Assembly: GCA_049840875.1 (NCBI GenBank)
Contig: JASGJE010000011.1
Location: forward strand, 62,001-126,000
Reading direction: 5' to 3'
Length of the DNA: 64,000 nucleotides
DNA from: JAFDYH01 sp049840875
GTDB taxonomy: Bacteria; Bacteroidota; Bacteroidia; Chitinophagales; Chitinophagaceae
Numbering within the stretch: the stretch's first letter is position 1; every line of letters begins with the position of its first letter. The notes below the pieces were generated by a model. It searched no databases, was not told the DNA's origin, and saw only the letters and a list, made by a program, of their open reading frames with translations. This document shows, piece after piece, positions 7,664 to 15,808 of the stretch. The position numbers and the translations under genes were made by a program.

Positions 7664-8431
7664 ATGTATCAGCGAATTCGTACTACAGGTGTATTCTTTT
7701 GCTTGTGTCTTTCATTTCTATTTCAACACAATAGTTTAAAAGCATCAGAAAAAATATTTTTCAAAGAAAACTTCCTTTTTAATTCCCGAAAAGACACGAT
7801 TCTGGAGCCTATGGACTCAAAGAAAACTTCGCTGTTTTCTACGATGAAAGGTGGAATTATGCACACTGAAAAATTATCTGATGGAGAGAGCAAGGTAATA
7901 GTCGAAAAAAATATCATTGTTTTATTGGCGAAAACAAGTGAATCTTTTTCAAAAAGAAAAAATAAAAGGATTGCCAGAAGAAATTATGTTAGGCTTTCTC
8001 TGATAAAATCAGAATTAAATAAATTCTTTAACAGCCAATCAAACGAGCTTGAAGATGGGACTAATGTATTTTTCAATTTTAATGTTATAGGACTGGCTGT
8101 GAGTAAACAATGTAATTACAGTTCTGATAGCATCTATAATATAGGTTGTAAATATGGAATATTATCTTCGGATACACTTTTTCACCCCAGAATTCACAAA
8201 CTTTCACCAGCAGCTGTTATTTCCACAGCAGCTCCCAAAGGATGTAATGGAGAAACAAATGGAATTGGGGTGCGGTTTAATCCGTTTTATAAAGGCTCGC
8301 TTGCTCATGAGATTGGGCATACTTTTGATCTGGAAGACAATTCTGAATCTGCGGGGATAATGTCCAATAAACCCAGCACCATTTCGTCCCGGGAAATAAA
8401 TAAAATACTCGACAACTGCATTGAGCAATAA
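7664..8431 (+). CDS. Secreted metzincin-like zinc metalloprotease, copy 2
   Basis: A 255-residue paralogue of the product encoded at 6617-7387 and alignable along its whole length. It has an N-terminal signal (MYQRIRTTGVFFCLCLSFLF) and the zinc motif HEIGHTFDLED followed by GIMS. The usual metzincin glycine three residues after the second histidine is replaced by aspartate, so the turn holding the third ligand may differ. Its 3' end is convergent with hmgA, with only 18 nt between the stop codons. The tandem arrangement suggests recent local duplication with divergence. The substrate is unknown. Confidence 0.8.
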   Translation: MYQRIRTTGVFFCLCLSFLFQHNSLKASEKIFFKENFLFNSRKDTILEPMDSKKTSLFSTMKGGIMHTEKLSDGESKVIVEKNIIVLLAKTSESFSKRKNKRIARRNYVRLSLIKSELNKFFNSQSNELEDGTNVFFNFNVIGLAVSKQCNYSSDSIYNIGCKYGILSSDTLFHPRIHKLSPAAVISTAAPKGCNGETNGIGVRFNPFYKGSLAHEIGHTFDLEDNSESAGIMSNKPSTISSREINKILDNCIEQ

Positions 8432-8449
8432 CCTTATTTAGAAAAAATT

Positions 8450-9607
8450 CTATTCCGCCCAGCTCATTACATAGTCGTCGTTTTCAATGTCCAGCGCTTC
8501 TTTGGTGAGCATAAGCGGATGGAATGTATCCACCATTACAGCCAGCTCTTTTGTTTCTTTCGCGCCGATACTTTTTTCAACAGCACCCGGATGAGGGCCA
8601 TGTGGAATACCGGCAGGGTGAAGAGTAATCATCCCTCTCGTAACATGTTTGCGGCTCATAAAATCACCATCAACATAGTAGATTACCTCGTCACTATCGA
8701 TATTACTGTGATTATACGGTGCAGGTATTGCCTGTGGATGATAATCGAAAAGACGCGGTACAAAAGAACAGACTACAAAATTATTTGCTTCGAACGTTTG
8801 ATGAACAGGGGGCGGTTGATGTACGCGACCGGTGATCGGTTCAAAATCATGAATTGAAAATGCGAAGGGATAGCAGCAACCATCCCATCCGATTACATCA
8901 AAAGGATGCGTGCCATAATGCAATCCATATAATACTCCTTTCTTTTTTGCCTTAATAAGAAAATCGCCTTTCTGATCGAAACTGTTTAATGTTTGCGGCG
9001 GACGTATGTCGCGTTCGCAGTATGGCGAATGTTCCAGCAACTGACCATATTTACTTACATACTTTTTCGGAAACCGGATCGGGCTAAACGATTCTACAAT
9101 CAATAAACGGTTATGCTGATCAGCAAATTCTATTTGATAAATCGTGCCACGGGGAATGATGAGATAATCGCCATAGTCAAACGGTAAATCGCCATATATA
9201 GTTCGCAATACACCTTTGCCTTCATGCACAAAGATTAATTCGTCAGCATCCGTATTCTTATAAAAATACTGGTGCATTCCTTCTTGAGGTGCAGCGAGCA
9301 CAATATGACAGTCATTATTCACCAACACAGCTTTCCTGCTTTGCAGGTAATCTTTTTGCGGTTTTATTTTAAACCCTTCAAAACTGCGGTGCTTCAGCAT
9401 TTTTTCTTCGGCGATTTGCGGCGCTACATTCTGCTGCGGTTCGGTTTTTATGATCTGAGTTGGCGGATGATAGTGATACAATAAAGAAGAATCGTTTGAA
9501 AAACCTTCAGTAGAGAACAATTGCTCTGAATATAAATTTCCATCAGGCTTGCGAAACTGTGTATGACGCTTACGAGGAATAAGGCCGAGTTTATGATAAT
9601 AAGGCAT
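8450..9607 (-). CDS. hmgA: Homogentisate 1,2-dioxygenase
   Basis: Iron-dependent ring-cleaving dioxygenase that converts homogentisate to maleylacetoacetate in tyrosine/phenylalanine catabolism; cytosolic. The 385-residue cupin protein contains the conserved HSNIDSDEVIYYVDGDF stretch with iron-ligand histidine and glutamate candidates, and PAGIPHGPHPG with the C-terminal ligand histidine. The length is somewhat below the ~430-440 residues of animal and proteobacterial enzymes, as usual for the Bacteroidota form. No other genes of the pathway are adjacent. Two fragments of its 3' end are scattered upstream of the neighbouring protease genes. Confidence 0.93.
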   Translation of the reverse strand: MPYYHKLGLIPRKRHTQFRKPDGNLYSEQLFSTEGFSNDSSLLYHYHPPTQIIKTEPQQNVAPQIAEEKMLKHRSFEGFKIKPQKDYLQSRKAVLVNNDCHIVLAAPQEGMHQYFYKNTDADELIFVHEGKGVLRTIYGDLPFDYGDYLIIPRGTIYQIEFADQHNRLLIVESFSPIRFPKKYVSKYGQLLEHSPYCERDIRPPQTLNSFDQKGDFLIKAKKKGVLYGLHYGTHPFDVIGWDGCCYPFAFSIHDFEPITGRVHQPPPVHQTFEANNFVVCSFVPRLFDYHPQAIPAPYNHSNIDSDEVIYYVDGDFMSRKHVTRGMITLHPAGIPHGPHPGAVEKSIGAKETKELAVMVDTFHPLMLTKEALDIENDDYVMSWAE

Positions 9608-9707
9608 AATGAAGAATTAAAAAGTAAAAATTAAAAATCGGAAGAAAAGAAAGATGAATAATGAAAAATAATCGGGAATGTATCCCTACCGCAAAGTGCT
9701 ATTAGCA

Positions 9708-9745
9708 TTTTTCACTTTTCATTTCTCATTTTTAATTTATTCAAC
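9708..9745. repeat. Heptad-phased TTTCATT repeat
   Basis: Units TTTCACT, TTTCATT, TCTCATT and TTTAATT follow each other in the gap before the Nudix gene. A purine-rich counterpart (AAAATTA-like units) occupies 9608-9660. Confidence 0.45.
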
Positions 9746-9876
9746 TCAAGCGACACCATGAGGAAATAATATTTCCATCTGCGCTTATCGATCCAGTATG
9801 TGAAGTTTCTATAGAATGGCATAACAATCGGTACCATAAATGTAAGAAATAGTATTTTAGCCGCTTTATGCCTCAT
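9712..9876 (-). CDS. Possible small membrane protein (54 residues)
   Basis: An open frame encodes MRHKAAKILFLTFMVPIVMP, then a basic aromatic segment (YWIDKRRWKYYF) and a stop in the repeat region. One hydrophobic helix is plausible. It starts 9 nt inside the divergent Nudix gene and ends in a simple repeat, so it may be a remnant or chance. I do not recognise a family. Confidence 0.3.
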   Translation of the reverse strand: MRHKAAKILFLTFMVPIVMPFYRNFTYWIDKRRWKYYFLMVSLELNKLKMRNEK

Positions 9877-10275
9877 CTTCATACAGCAGGACTATTATTA
9901 ATTAAAGACAGAAAACTATTACTGGCTTTCAGCCGCAATAAGCAATGCTTTTATTTACCGGGAGGAAAAGTAGATTTCGGTGAAACTGCCGAAAAAGCGT
10001 TGTGCAGGGAAATTGAAGAAGAACTCAATACTGCAATAACACAAGATCAACTGAACTATTACACACACATTACGGCTGCAGCCTATGGAGAAAATAAAGA
10101 TGTAGTAATGGAGCAGGATTGTTTTTTTGTCAATAAAATCATCACGCCAGAAGCGTCTGCTGAAATTGATGAACTGAGATATTTTTCCCTGGCAGAATAT
10201 CTAGAAGAGAAGCAAACAGCACCCGGCGCTGTAATGATTTTAGAGCGGCTTAAAGAAGATAATTACATCGATTGA
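9868..10275 (+). CDS. Nudix hydrolase
   Basis: Hydrolase of nucleoside diphosphate-linked compounds, 135 residues. The Nudix box is complete: the stretch from GGKVDFGETAEKAL to CREIEEEL (about residues 34-55) carries the Gx5Ex7REUxEE pattern with the metal-binding glutamates. The N-terminal MPHLHTAGLLLIKDRKLLLAFS forms the usual first strands, so the ATG at 9868 is appropriate. It stands alone. The substrate (8-oxo-dGTP, ADP-ribose or other) cannot be assigned. Confidence 0.9.
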   Translation: MPHLHTAGLLLIKDRKLLLAFSRNKQCFYLPGGKVDFGETAEKALCREIEEELNTAITQDQLNYYTHITAAAYGENKDVVMEQDCFFVNKIITPEASAEIDELRYFSLAEYLEEKQTAPGAVMILERLKEDNYID

Positions 10276-10705
10276 TGAAACTATCATCGTTACAACCTAC
10301 TCTAACAAACTACATAAGGAATATGATCAGTCAAGTTTGTGGCGTAAAATAAATCGCCAAAACGTATACTTTCTTTAAAGGGAACGTGATCCTTTATCAA
10401 ACAGCAACTATTTTCTTACGGAAGTTTGTATTCATATTATTGATTTTATTTTTGTGAATAAGTTATTCGCACAGTGTAGTCAACAAAATTGTCCTTAAGT
10501 GTATTTTTACACAGATTCCTTTGTTTCCCGTTTCATTTCTCTTTTATAACTCCTTAAGCATATTTCAGTCCCGTGTTTTGGTGAATCGCATATTGATAAT
10601 TGAAAAATTATTATCGCTGAAATCATGCGACTTCATCTGGCGCTGTTGAAAATTCTGTATAGATATAGCATAGTTTATCAAACAAACTGACAATTTATTT
10701 TAGTC
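10276..10705. other. 430-nt gap without a recognisable gene
   Basis: The gap is AT-rich, with no open frame that has coding character and no RNA fold that I can recognise. A TATTTTTG box at 10447-10454 with TTG 18 nt upstream (10426-10428) could be a promoter for the downstream membrane-protein pair, leaving a ~250-nt leader. This is weak. Confidence 0.4.
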
Positions 10706-11251
10706 ATGTTACTGAACCTGTATTTAAAAAAATTAAGGAAAGACTCACCCGTTTTATTTATTATAGTTTCAATATTCTTTGTGTTGCAAATAGGGTTTTC
10801 CTTTATAAAATTGGAAATCACTCCTATGCTTCTATATGGAATGTTTTCTGAAAAAATTCCGTTGCAGGAAAATCTTACCTCTTTGAAAATTAAAATCAAT
10901 AACGTTCCCTTAGAAAATTATAAACTCAATTTCTGGCAGAGAGATATTCTTTACACGACCTACGCCAACTTTATTGCAATTCAAAATAACAATAACACCG
11001 ATTTGGTAAAAACCCGGGTTGAAAAACGATATTCCTTTTTGACAAACTCCCCTTTATACCCCTTTATCAGAAATAGCATATACAATTCCTGTGAGGAAAT
11101 TGAAGCGTTTCAACCCTGGTTTAAAAAAAGAATTGAGACTCTAACCGGGATGAAGAATGTGGCGATAACGATAACTGAACGATGTTACAAAATAGACAAA
11201 ACCAGGTATTTGATATCTCAGCAAAACGAACATCTAATTGAAATCTTTTGA
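10706..11251 (+). CDS. Uncharacterised membrane-anchored protein
   Basis: A 181-residue product of a family I cannot name. It has one N-terminal hydrophobic segment (about 16-35, VLFIIVSIFFVLQIGFSFI) followed by the stretch ITPMLLYGMFSEKI and a mainly polar domain. No catalytic motif is visible. Its stop overlaps the beginning of the next open frame (11238), so the two are probably co-translated partners. Low GC relative to the neighbouring housekeeping genes suggests a less conserved accessory pair. Confidence 0.7.
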   Translation: MLLNLYLKKLRKDSPVLFIIVSIFFVLQIGFSFIKLEITPMLLYGMFSEKIPLQENLTSLKIKINNVPLENYKLNFWQRDILYTTYANFIAIQNNNNTDLVKTRVEKRYSFLTNSPLYPFIRNSIYNSCEEIEAFQPWFKKRIETLTGMKNVAITITERCYKIDKTRYLISQQNEHLIEIF

Positions 11252-12076
11252 GTATTATCATAATTTGATTGCTGCTAACAAAAGTAAAATCCAACGGGTT
11301 TATTTTTTATTGGTATTAGCCGTTTTAGGATTTAGATTTTGTTCAGGGCTAATGATATCACAGATTGGAAAAGCCCCATACTTTACCAGGAAGTCGATAT
11401 CATTTATTGGCTAACTATGTTGTTGCGCATTCCGGATTTTATCACGGGCTACACTGCGGTCGTTTTTGACAGTCTTTTATTCATCACAGCTTTTTTAAGC
11501 AGTGTATTTCCCCGGCAAAACTTTACCCCGATATTATTTTACTTCACTTATTTCATATACTTTATACTGTACAATCTCACGGCCGGGCATCACTATATCA
11601 ATGTGGGCATACTTTTTACTTCTCTCCCTTTTATTTTTAAAACCACAAATCTTTTCAGTCATTTCTGGAATTTTGTCCGTTTTGTTTTTATGTTTCTCAT
11701 GACGAGTGCGGGAATTTGGAAAATTGTACGGGGAAATCTTTCTTATCCGTATCAGCTTACCATGATCATACTACCACGGAAGTTGAATGTATTGACTTCA
11801 TCTACGCATTCATTCTATCAAAAAACAATAGAGTGGGTTGTGCGGAATGCCGCAGTTAGTCAAATTATCTGGACGCTCTTGATTCTTCTTGAGCTCAGTT
11901 TTGTGATTGGATATTTTACCCTAAAGAAAGACGGCATCTTGCTTATTGCTTATCTACTCTTTTTTATAGGCGGTATCTACCTAACCGGTATTTATGTAAT
12001 CGAAAATTTGTTGTTCCTGATTACTTTAGTTCCGATAGCAAAAATAATTATCCGCATTGCTCCGATTCGCCAATAA
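11238..12076 (+). pseudogene. Polytopic membrane protein broken by a one-base frameshift
   Basis: The frame starting near TTG 11238 encodes KSFEYYHNLIAANKSKIQRV then a hydrophobic helix (YFLLVLAVLGFRF) and soon terminates. A different frame (from 11336, longest ORF 11339-12076, 245 residues) continues as FRANDITDWKSPILYQEVDI with about five to six further membrane segments. Restoring one T in the T-run at 11337-11340 joins both into a single ~280-residue protein reading GFRFLFRANDITDW. The upstream part overlaps the end of the preceding gene. The fold resembles HTTM-type membrane proteins, but that is only a similarity of pattern. Either a real loss-of-function mutation or a homopolymer error. 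Confidence 0.6.
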
Positions 12077-12155
12077 AAAATCACGGACACGTTTTACGTT
12101 CCTGAAGTGTATTGTGACAATAATTAAAAATTAATTTTGTTTTCAAAACTTCAAT

Positions 12156-12656
12156 TTGACACGAATCGGCATTATATCAGACACCCATGGTTTTCTCGAT
12201 GAGGCGGTAAAAAAACATTTTGAAGAATGTGATGAAATATGGCATGCAGGTGATTTCGGAACTATTGCTGTAGCAGATGCTTTACGGAAAATTGCTCCAT
12301 TAAAAGGCGTATTTGGAAATATTGATGGCCAGGAAATCCGGAATGAATTTCCCGAGCAGTTGGTATTTATGTGTGAAGAAGTGAAAGTGATGATGCGTCA
12401 TATCGGAGGTGCACCTCCAAAATATAATCCCGACACAAGAAAAGAGATACTCAAACATCATCCTTTATTATTTATAACGGGACACTCTCACATTCTTAAA
12501 ATCATTTTCGACGATAAAATAAACTGTCTGCATATCAACCCAGGCGCGGCCGGAAATCACGGATGGCACAAGATAAGAACACTCGTTCGTTTAACGATTG
12601 ATGGGCGCAATATGAAAGATTGTGAAGTAATAGAACTTGGGAAAAGAGGGCAATAA
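12156..12656 (+). CDS. YfcE/MJ0936-family metallophosphoesterase
   Basis: Small cytosolic phosphodiesterase of 166 residues with all metal-binding blocks: SDTHG (about residues 9-13), AGDFG, FGNID and GHSH near the C-terminal third, then NPGA. These are typical of the YfcE/MJ0936 family, which hydrolyses phosphodiester model substrates. The physiological substrate is unknown. Translation must begin at TTG 12156, because MTRIGIISDTHG leaves no room for a downstream start. Confidence 0.88.
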   Translation: MTRIGIISDTHGFLDEAVKKHFEECDEIWHAGDFGTIAVADALRKIAPLKGVFGNIDGQEIRNEFPEQLVFMCEEVKVMMRHIGGAPPKYNPDTRKEILKHHPLLFITGHSHILKIIFDDKINCLHINPGAAGNHGWHKIRTLVRLTIDGRNMKDCEVIELGKRGQ

Positions 12657-12686
12657 AAAAGCCAGCTTGCTTTTATACAAACTGGC
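12655..12686 (-). terminator. Rho-independent terminator of the small lipoprotein gene
   Basis: The minus-strand transcript can form a 10-bp stem (GCCAGTTTGT with GCAAGCTGGC, including G-U pairs) around a short loop, followed by TTTTTT. It lies 30 nt after the stop codon at 12716. Confidence 0.6.
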
Positions 12687-12715
12687 CTCTAACGATTGCT
12701 TGCCTATTGAAATAA

Positions 12716-12910
12716 TTATTTCTTAGCAGCAGTATCTTTCTTCGTAGTGTCAACTTTAACAGCTGTATCAGCTTTAACAGCTGTATCAGCTTTAACAGCA
12801 GTTGTGTCAGCCTTAACAGCTGTAGTGTCAGCTGCAGGTGTAGAATCAGCGCTGTTGTTACAAGCCGCGAAAACGCCAGCTACTGCGAGAACTAATAAAA
12901 GCTTTTTCAT
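12716..12910 (-). CDS. Small repetitive lipoprotein
   Basis: A 64-residue product with a lipoprotein signal (MKKLLLVLAVAGVFAAC, cleavage before Cys). The mature part is low-complexity and built from 7- to 8-residue repeats of the type ADTTAVK / ADTAVK. The start at 12910 is chosen because it is the first residue of the signal peptide. Such short alanine/threonine/lysine lipoproteins are common in Bacteroidota and have no assigned function. It is followed by a hairpin terminator and appears monocistronic. Confidence 0.75.
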   Translation of the reverse strand: MKKLLLVLAVAGVFAACNNSADSTPAADTTAVKADTTAVKADTAVKADTAVKVDTTKKDTAAKK

Positions 12911-12969
12911 TCTTAAGAATTTTTGATTGTAATACAATAGATTTCACATTTATACCGTAAAAGAAAAAA

Positions 12970-13018
12970 GGTAACCCGTTGCAATAAAATATTTTTTTTT
13001 ACCCTTGATTCGGGTTAC
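12970..13018. promoter_or_regulatory. Inverted repeat upstream of the ECF sigma gene
   Basis: GTAACCCG (12971-12978) and CGGGTTAC (13011-13018) are perfect 8-bp inverted arms 32 nt apart, lying in the divergent gap between the lipoprotein gene and the sigma factor gene. They may be a regulatory site for the sigma module or part of its promoter. Only the repeat itself is seen. Confidence 0.4.
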
Positions 13019-13051
13019 TATTTTTAGAATCCCGTATTAAATAACGGCAGC

Positions 13052-13618
13052 TTGAAACCAGAGACAGACGAAAAAGAGCTTTTAGAAGGATTAGCCAGGA
13101 ACGATAAAAAGGCGACCGAAACCATTTATAAGGACAATTATAATACGGTTCAGTCGCTGATAATCAACAACAACGGTTCTGCAGAGGATGCAAAAGATGT
13201 TTTTCAGGAGGCCATGATAGTTCTTTATGAAAAGGTGCGATCAGGGAATTTTGAATTGAGCTGCCTGATTAAAACGTACCTGTATTCTGTGGCCAGGAGG
13301 CTTTGGCTGAAACGTCTACAGCAAATGAACCGGTATCAGCCGGATCTCGAGGGTGTCGGTGAAACGGTGCCTGTAGAGGAGGAATTGGAAAATCATGCAA
13401 GGCTGGACACGGAATTTGCGTTTATGGAAAAAGGTCTTGCCAGTTTGGGCGAGCCCTGCAAGAGCCTGATAGAAGCCTATTATTTGCAAAAGCGGAGCAT
13501 GACAGAAATAGCCGTGGCATTCGGCTATACAAACGCAGATAATGCGAAAACACAGAAATACAAGTGTTTAATGCGACTAAAGAAAATATTCTTCGAACAA
13601 TATAAAACCACCGGATAG
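13052..13618 (+). CDS. ECF-type RNA polymerase sigma factor
   Basis: A sigma-70 family factor of 188 residues. Region 2 contains NGSAEDAKDVFQEAMIVLYE (about residues 45-64). Region 4 carries the helix-turn-helix SMTEIAVAFGYTNADNAKTQ near residues 149-168, followed by KYKCLMRLKKI. The start codon appears to be TTG at 13052. The stop codon shares a base with the GTG start of the protease gene (TAGTG), so the two are translationally coupled. The partner has an anti-sigma-like N-terminus and probably controls this factor. Target genes are unknown. An inverted repeat lies upstream. Confidence 0.88.
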   Translation: MKPETDEKELLEGLARNDKKATETIYKDNYNTVQSLIINNNGSAEDAKDVFQEAMIVLYEKVRSGNFELSCLIKTYLYSVARRLWLKRLQQMNRYQPDLEGVGETVPVEEELENHARLDTEFAFMEKGLASLGEPCKSLIEAYYLQKRSMTEIAVAFGYTNADNAKTQKYKCLMRLKKIFFEQYKTTG

Positions 13619-14727
13619 TGACACAGGAAACAAGAATGATGGACAGCGTAGAACGATACATCAGGGGCGAAATGCTTCCTGATGAACGTGTCTATTTTGA
13701 GCAATTGCGCAAAACCAATGCTGAAGTAGACCAGATGGTCGTGGAGCAAACGATTTTTTTCCAGCAAATGAACCGCTTCAATGAATGGAAAAAATTTAAG
13801 AACACACTTCAGGATGTACATACTGATCTGGCGCAGCAGAACAAAATCAATTCAAATAAACTGAAGGGCGGAGCCAGGATTGTTTACCTCTGGAACAGGT
13901 ATAAGCGTGTAGCCGCTATAGCTGCATCAATTGCTGGTATTACGGCAATTGGCCTTTCTGTTCTTATCAATTCAATTACACCACACAAAGAAAGTGCGAA
14001 AGTGCAGGAGCTGGTGCATGAAGTAGCCCGCTTAAAAAATGTGGCCCGCAACCTGGATAATAAGATTGATAATGTAGATAAGAAAAAAGCGGATAATGCT
14101 ATTACGATTATTCCTAAATATAACGGTACCGGTTTTCTGATCGATGCGAAAGGTTTCCTTGTTACAAATGCCCACGTGGTAAAGAATTCTCAAAATGTAT
14201 TTGTGCAGAATAATAAAGGCGACCAGTTTAAAGCCTTTGTTGTAAAGCTTGATCCGGCAAAAGATGTGGCGATATTGAAAATCGATGATGAAAATTTTAA
14301 ACCATCTTCAACTCTGCCGTACAGCTTGCGTAAAACAACTTCTGATATTGCAGAGCCAGTATTTACATTAGGATTTCCGAAAGACGAGATTGTATACAGC
14401 GAAGGTTATCTAAGCGCCAAGACAGGCTACAATGGTGATACGTTAAGTTGCCAGTTAGGTATAGCCGCAAATCCGGGAAACAGTGGTGGCCCGGTATTTG
14501 ACAGGAACGGTGAGATAATCGGCGTATTGAGCACAAAAGAAACACAAGCGGAAGGCGTAGTATTTGCAATACAGTCAAAATATATTATCCAGACCCTGGA
14601 TGAATTAAAAAAGGATTCTCTTTACAAGAATATCAAAGTACCTCTTACTTCATGTTTACATGGTTTGGACAAAGTACAACAGGCGAAAAAAGTACAGGAT
14701 TACGTTTTTATGGTGAAAGGTGATTAA
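13618..14727 (+). CDS. Membrane-anchored trypsin-like protease with anti-sigma-like N-terminus
   Basis: A 369-residue protein of unusual architecture. Residues 1-60 (VERYIRGEMLPDERVYFEQL) resemble the cytoplasmic domain of Bacteroidota anti-sigma factors. Residues 98-118 form one membrane segment and ~127-157 a coiled coil. From ~165 a trypsin/HtrA fold shows the triad His186 (TNAHVV), Asp216 (KDVAIL) and Ser289 (GNSGGP). There is no PDZ domain. It starts with GTG overlapping the sigma gene stop, so a cytoplasmic sigma-binding domain coupled through the membrane to an extracytoplasmic protease is plausible. It may act as a one-protein equivalent of RseA plus DegS (inferred). A strong terminator follows. 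Confidence 0.85.
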   Translation: MTQETRMMDSVERYIRGEMLPDERVYFEQLRKTNAEVDQMVVEQTIFFQQMNRFNEWKKFKNTLQDVHTDLAQQNKINSNKLKGGARIVYLWNRYKRVAAIAASIAGITAIGLSVLINSITPHKESAKVQELVHEVARLKNVARNLDNKIDNVDKKKADNAITIIPKYNGTGFLIDAKGFLVTNAHVVKNSQNVFVQNNKGDQFKAFVVKLDPAKDVAILKIDDENFKPSSTLPYSLRKTTSDIAEPVFTLGFPKDEIVYSEGYLSAKTGYNGDTLSCQLGIAANPGNSGGPVFDRNGEIIGVLSTKETQAEGVVFAIQSKYIIQTLDELKKDSLYKNIKVPLTSCLHGLDKVQQAKKVQDYVFMVKGD

Positions 14728-14754
14728 TACCTGAGCAAACAACCCATTTATAAA

Positions 14755-14797
14755 GAAACCCGCCCTGGTATAACCAAAGCGGGTTTCTTCTTTTTGT
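14755..14797 (+). terminator. Rho-independent terminator of the sigma-protease operon
   Basis: GAAACCCGC (14755-14763) pairs with GCGGGTTTC (14779-14787) around a 15-nt loop and is followed by a T-rich run (TTCTTTTTG). It lies 28 nt after the protease stop. Confidence 0.8.
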
Positions 14798-14852
14798 AAT
14801 TGTTTTCGCTAAATATTTTCCATTTTTCGTTTTACGTTTTAAGACGCTTGTA

Positions 14853-15749
14853 TCACGACCACAATCGGGCAGGATATTCATTTTTGCTTACAAGGTCATT
14901 CAAACTTTTCTCAACCGCAGGTGCATCTTCCTTATATGTTACACCAAACCATTGCGAAGAAGTAGGAATTACTTTCACTACCCCACCATCATGAATAAAT
15001 TGATCTGCCACTATCGGGATAAAAAATTCTGACTTCGGTTTATCCCCATCAGCATCGAGAAATTCTTGAAACAACTTTTGCGTATAGGGGAAAATAGAAG
15101 GGTGAAAACACCAGAAGTTCATCGATACACTTGTCTTCCGGGAAAGTTCTTTTGGTTCACGATCATCATCGCACAACACTTTTCCATTTATATCGGCGAT
15201 ATTTAAACGCTCTGCGATCGAAGTAAGATTTCCTTTATCGTCGACCTGGCATACTCCCCGATTGACAGTGCCATGATCAGATAGTGTTTTCAACAAGTCA
15301 TAACCGATAATAGAATACAATTTTTCGCTGCACTCATTATTTAAAAAATTTGCAGCTCTTTCGAATGCGTCTCTTCCATAAAAATCATCTGCGTTAATAA
15401 CAGCAAATGGTTCTTTCACAACATTCTTCGCGCATAAAACGGCATGGGCCGTTCCCCATGGTTTTTTTCTTTCTGCGGGAATTGCATATCCCTCAGTAAA
15501 GGCGTCCATTTCCTGGTACACATAATCGATCTCTATACGACCTTTCAGCTTTGGCTCAAATATTTCTTTGAAATCATTCGCAAAATCTTTCCGTATGATG
15601 AATACTACTTTACCAAACCCGGCACGGATAGCATCATAAATAGAATAATCCATAATTGTTTCTCCACCGGGGCCAAAACCCTGTATCTGTTTCATACTTC
15701 CATAGCGTGAAGCCATTCCGGCTGCCAGAATTAAAAGTGTAGGTTTCAT
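14853..15749 (-). CDS. Sugar-phosphate nucleotidyltransferase family protein
   Basis: A 298-residue protein of the NTP_transferase fold. The N-terminal nucleotide-binding signature is LAAGMASRYGSMKQ (about residues 8-21) and a metal-binding NADD motif follows near residue 119. The GGETIMDYSIYDA and SMNFWCFHP stretches fit this family of stand-alone nucleotidyltransferases, but the sugar and nucleotide cannot be named. It lies divergent from the PLP enzyme gene at 15809. A minus-strand TAATTTTG box (15776-15769) is placed 20 nt before the start codon. Confidence 0.82.
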   Translation of the reverse strand: MKPTLLILAAGMASRYGSMKQIQGFGPGGETIMDYSIYDAIRAGFGKVVFIIRKDFANDFKEIFEPKLKGRIEIDYVYQEMDAFTEGYAIPAERKKPWGTAHAVLCAKNVVKEPFAVINADDFYGRDAFERAANFLNNECSEKLYSIIGYDLLKTLSDHGTVNRGVCQVDDKGNLTSIAERLNIADINGKVLCDDDREPKELSRKTSVSMNFWCFHPSIFPYTQKLFQEFLDADGDKPKSEFFIPIVADQFIHDGGVVKVIPTSSQWFGVTYKEDAPAVEKSLNDLVSKNEYPARLWS

Positions 15750-15768
15750 CTATTTTTTTTTATTGCCG

Positions 15769-15776
15769 CAAAATTA
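15769..15776 (-). promoter_or_regulatory. -7 promoter element of the nucleotidyltransferase gene
   Basis: The minus-strand sequence TAATTTTG matches TAnnTTTG and lies 19 nt upstream of the ATG at 15749. No TTG is found 20 nt further upstream. Confidence 0.4.
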
Positions 15777-15808
15777 AAGGAATTCATATAGCGGCAGTTT
15801 TTAAATTT

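Noticed and set aside
7528..7734. Plus-strand open frame overlapping the start of the second protease
   Set aside because: It corresponds to the conserved non-coding leader of the protease copies in another frame.
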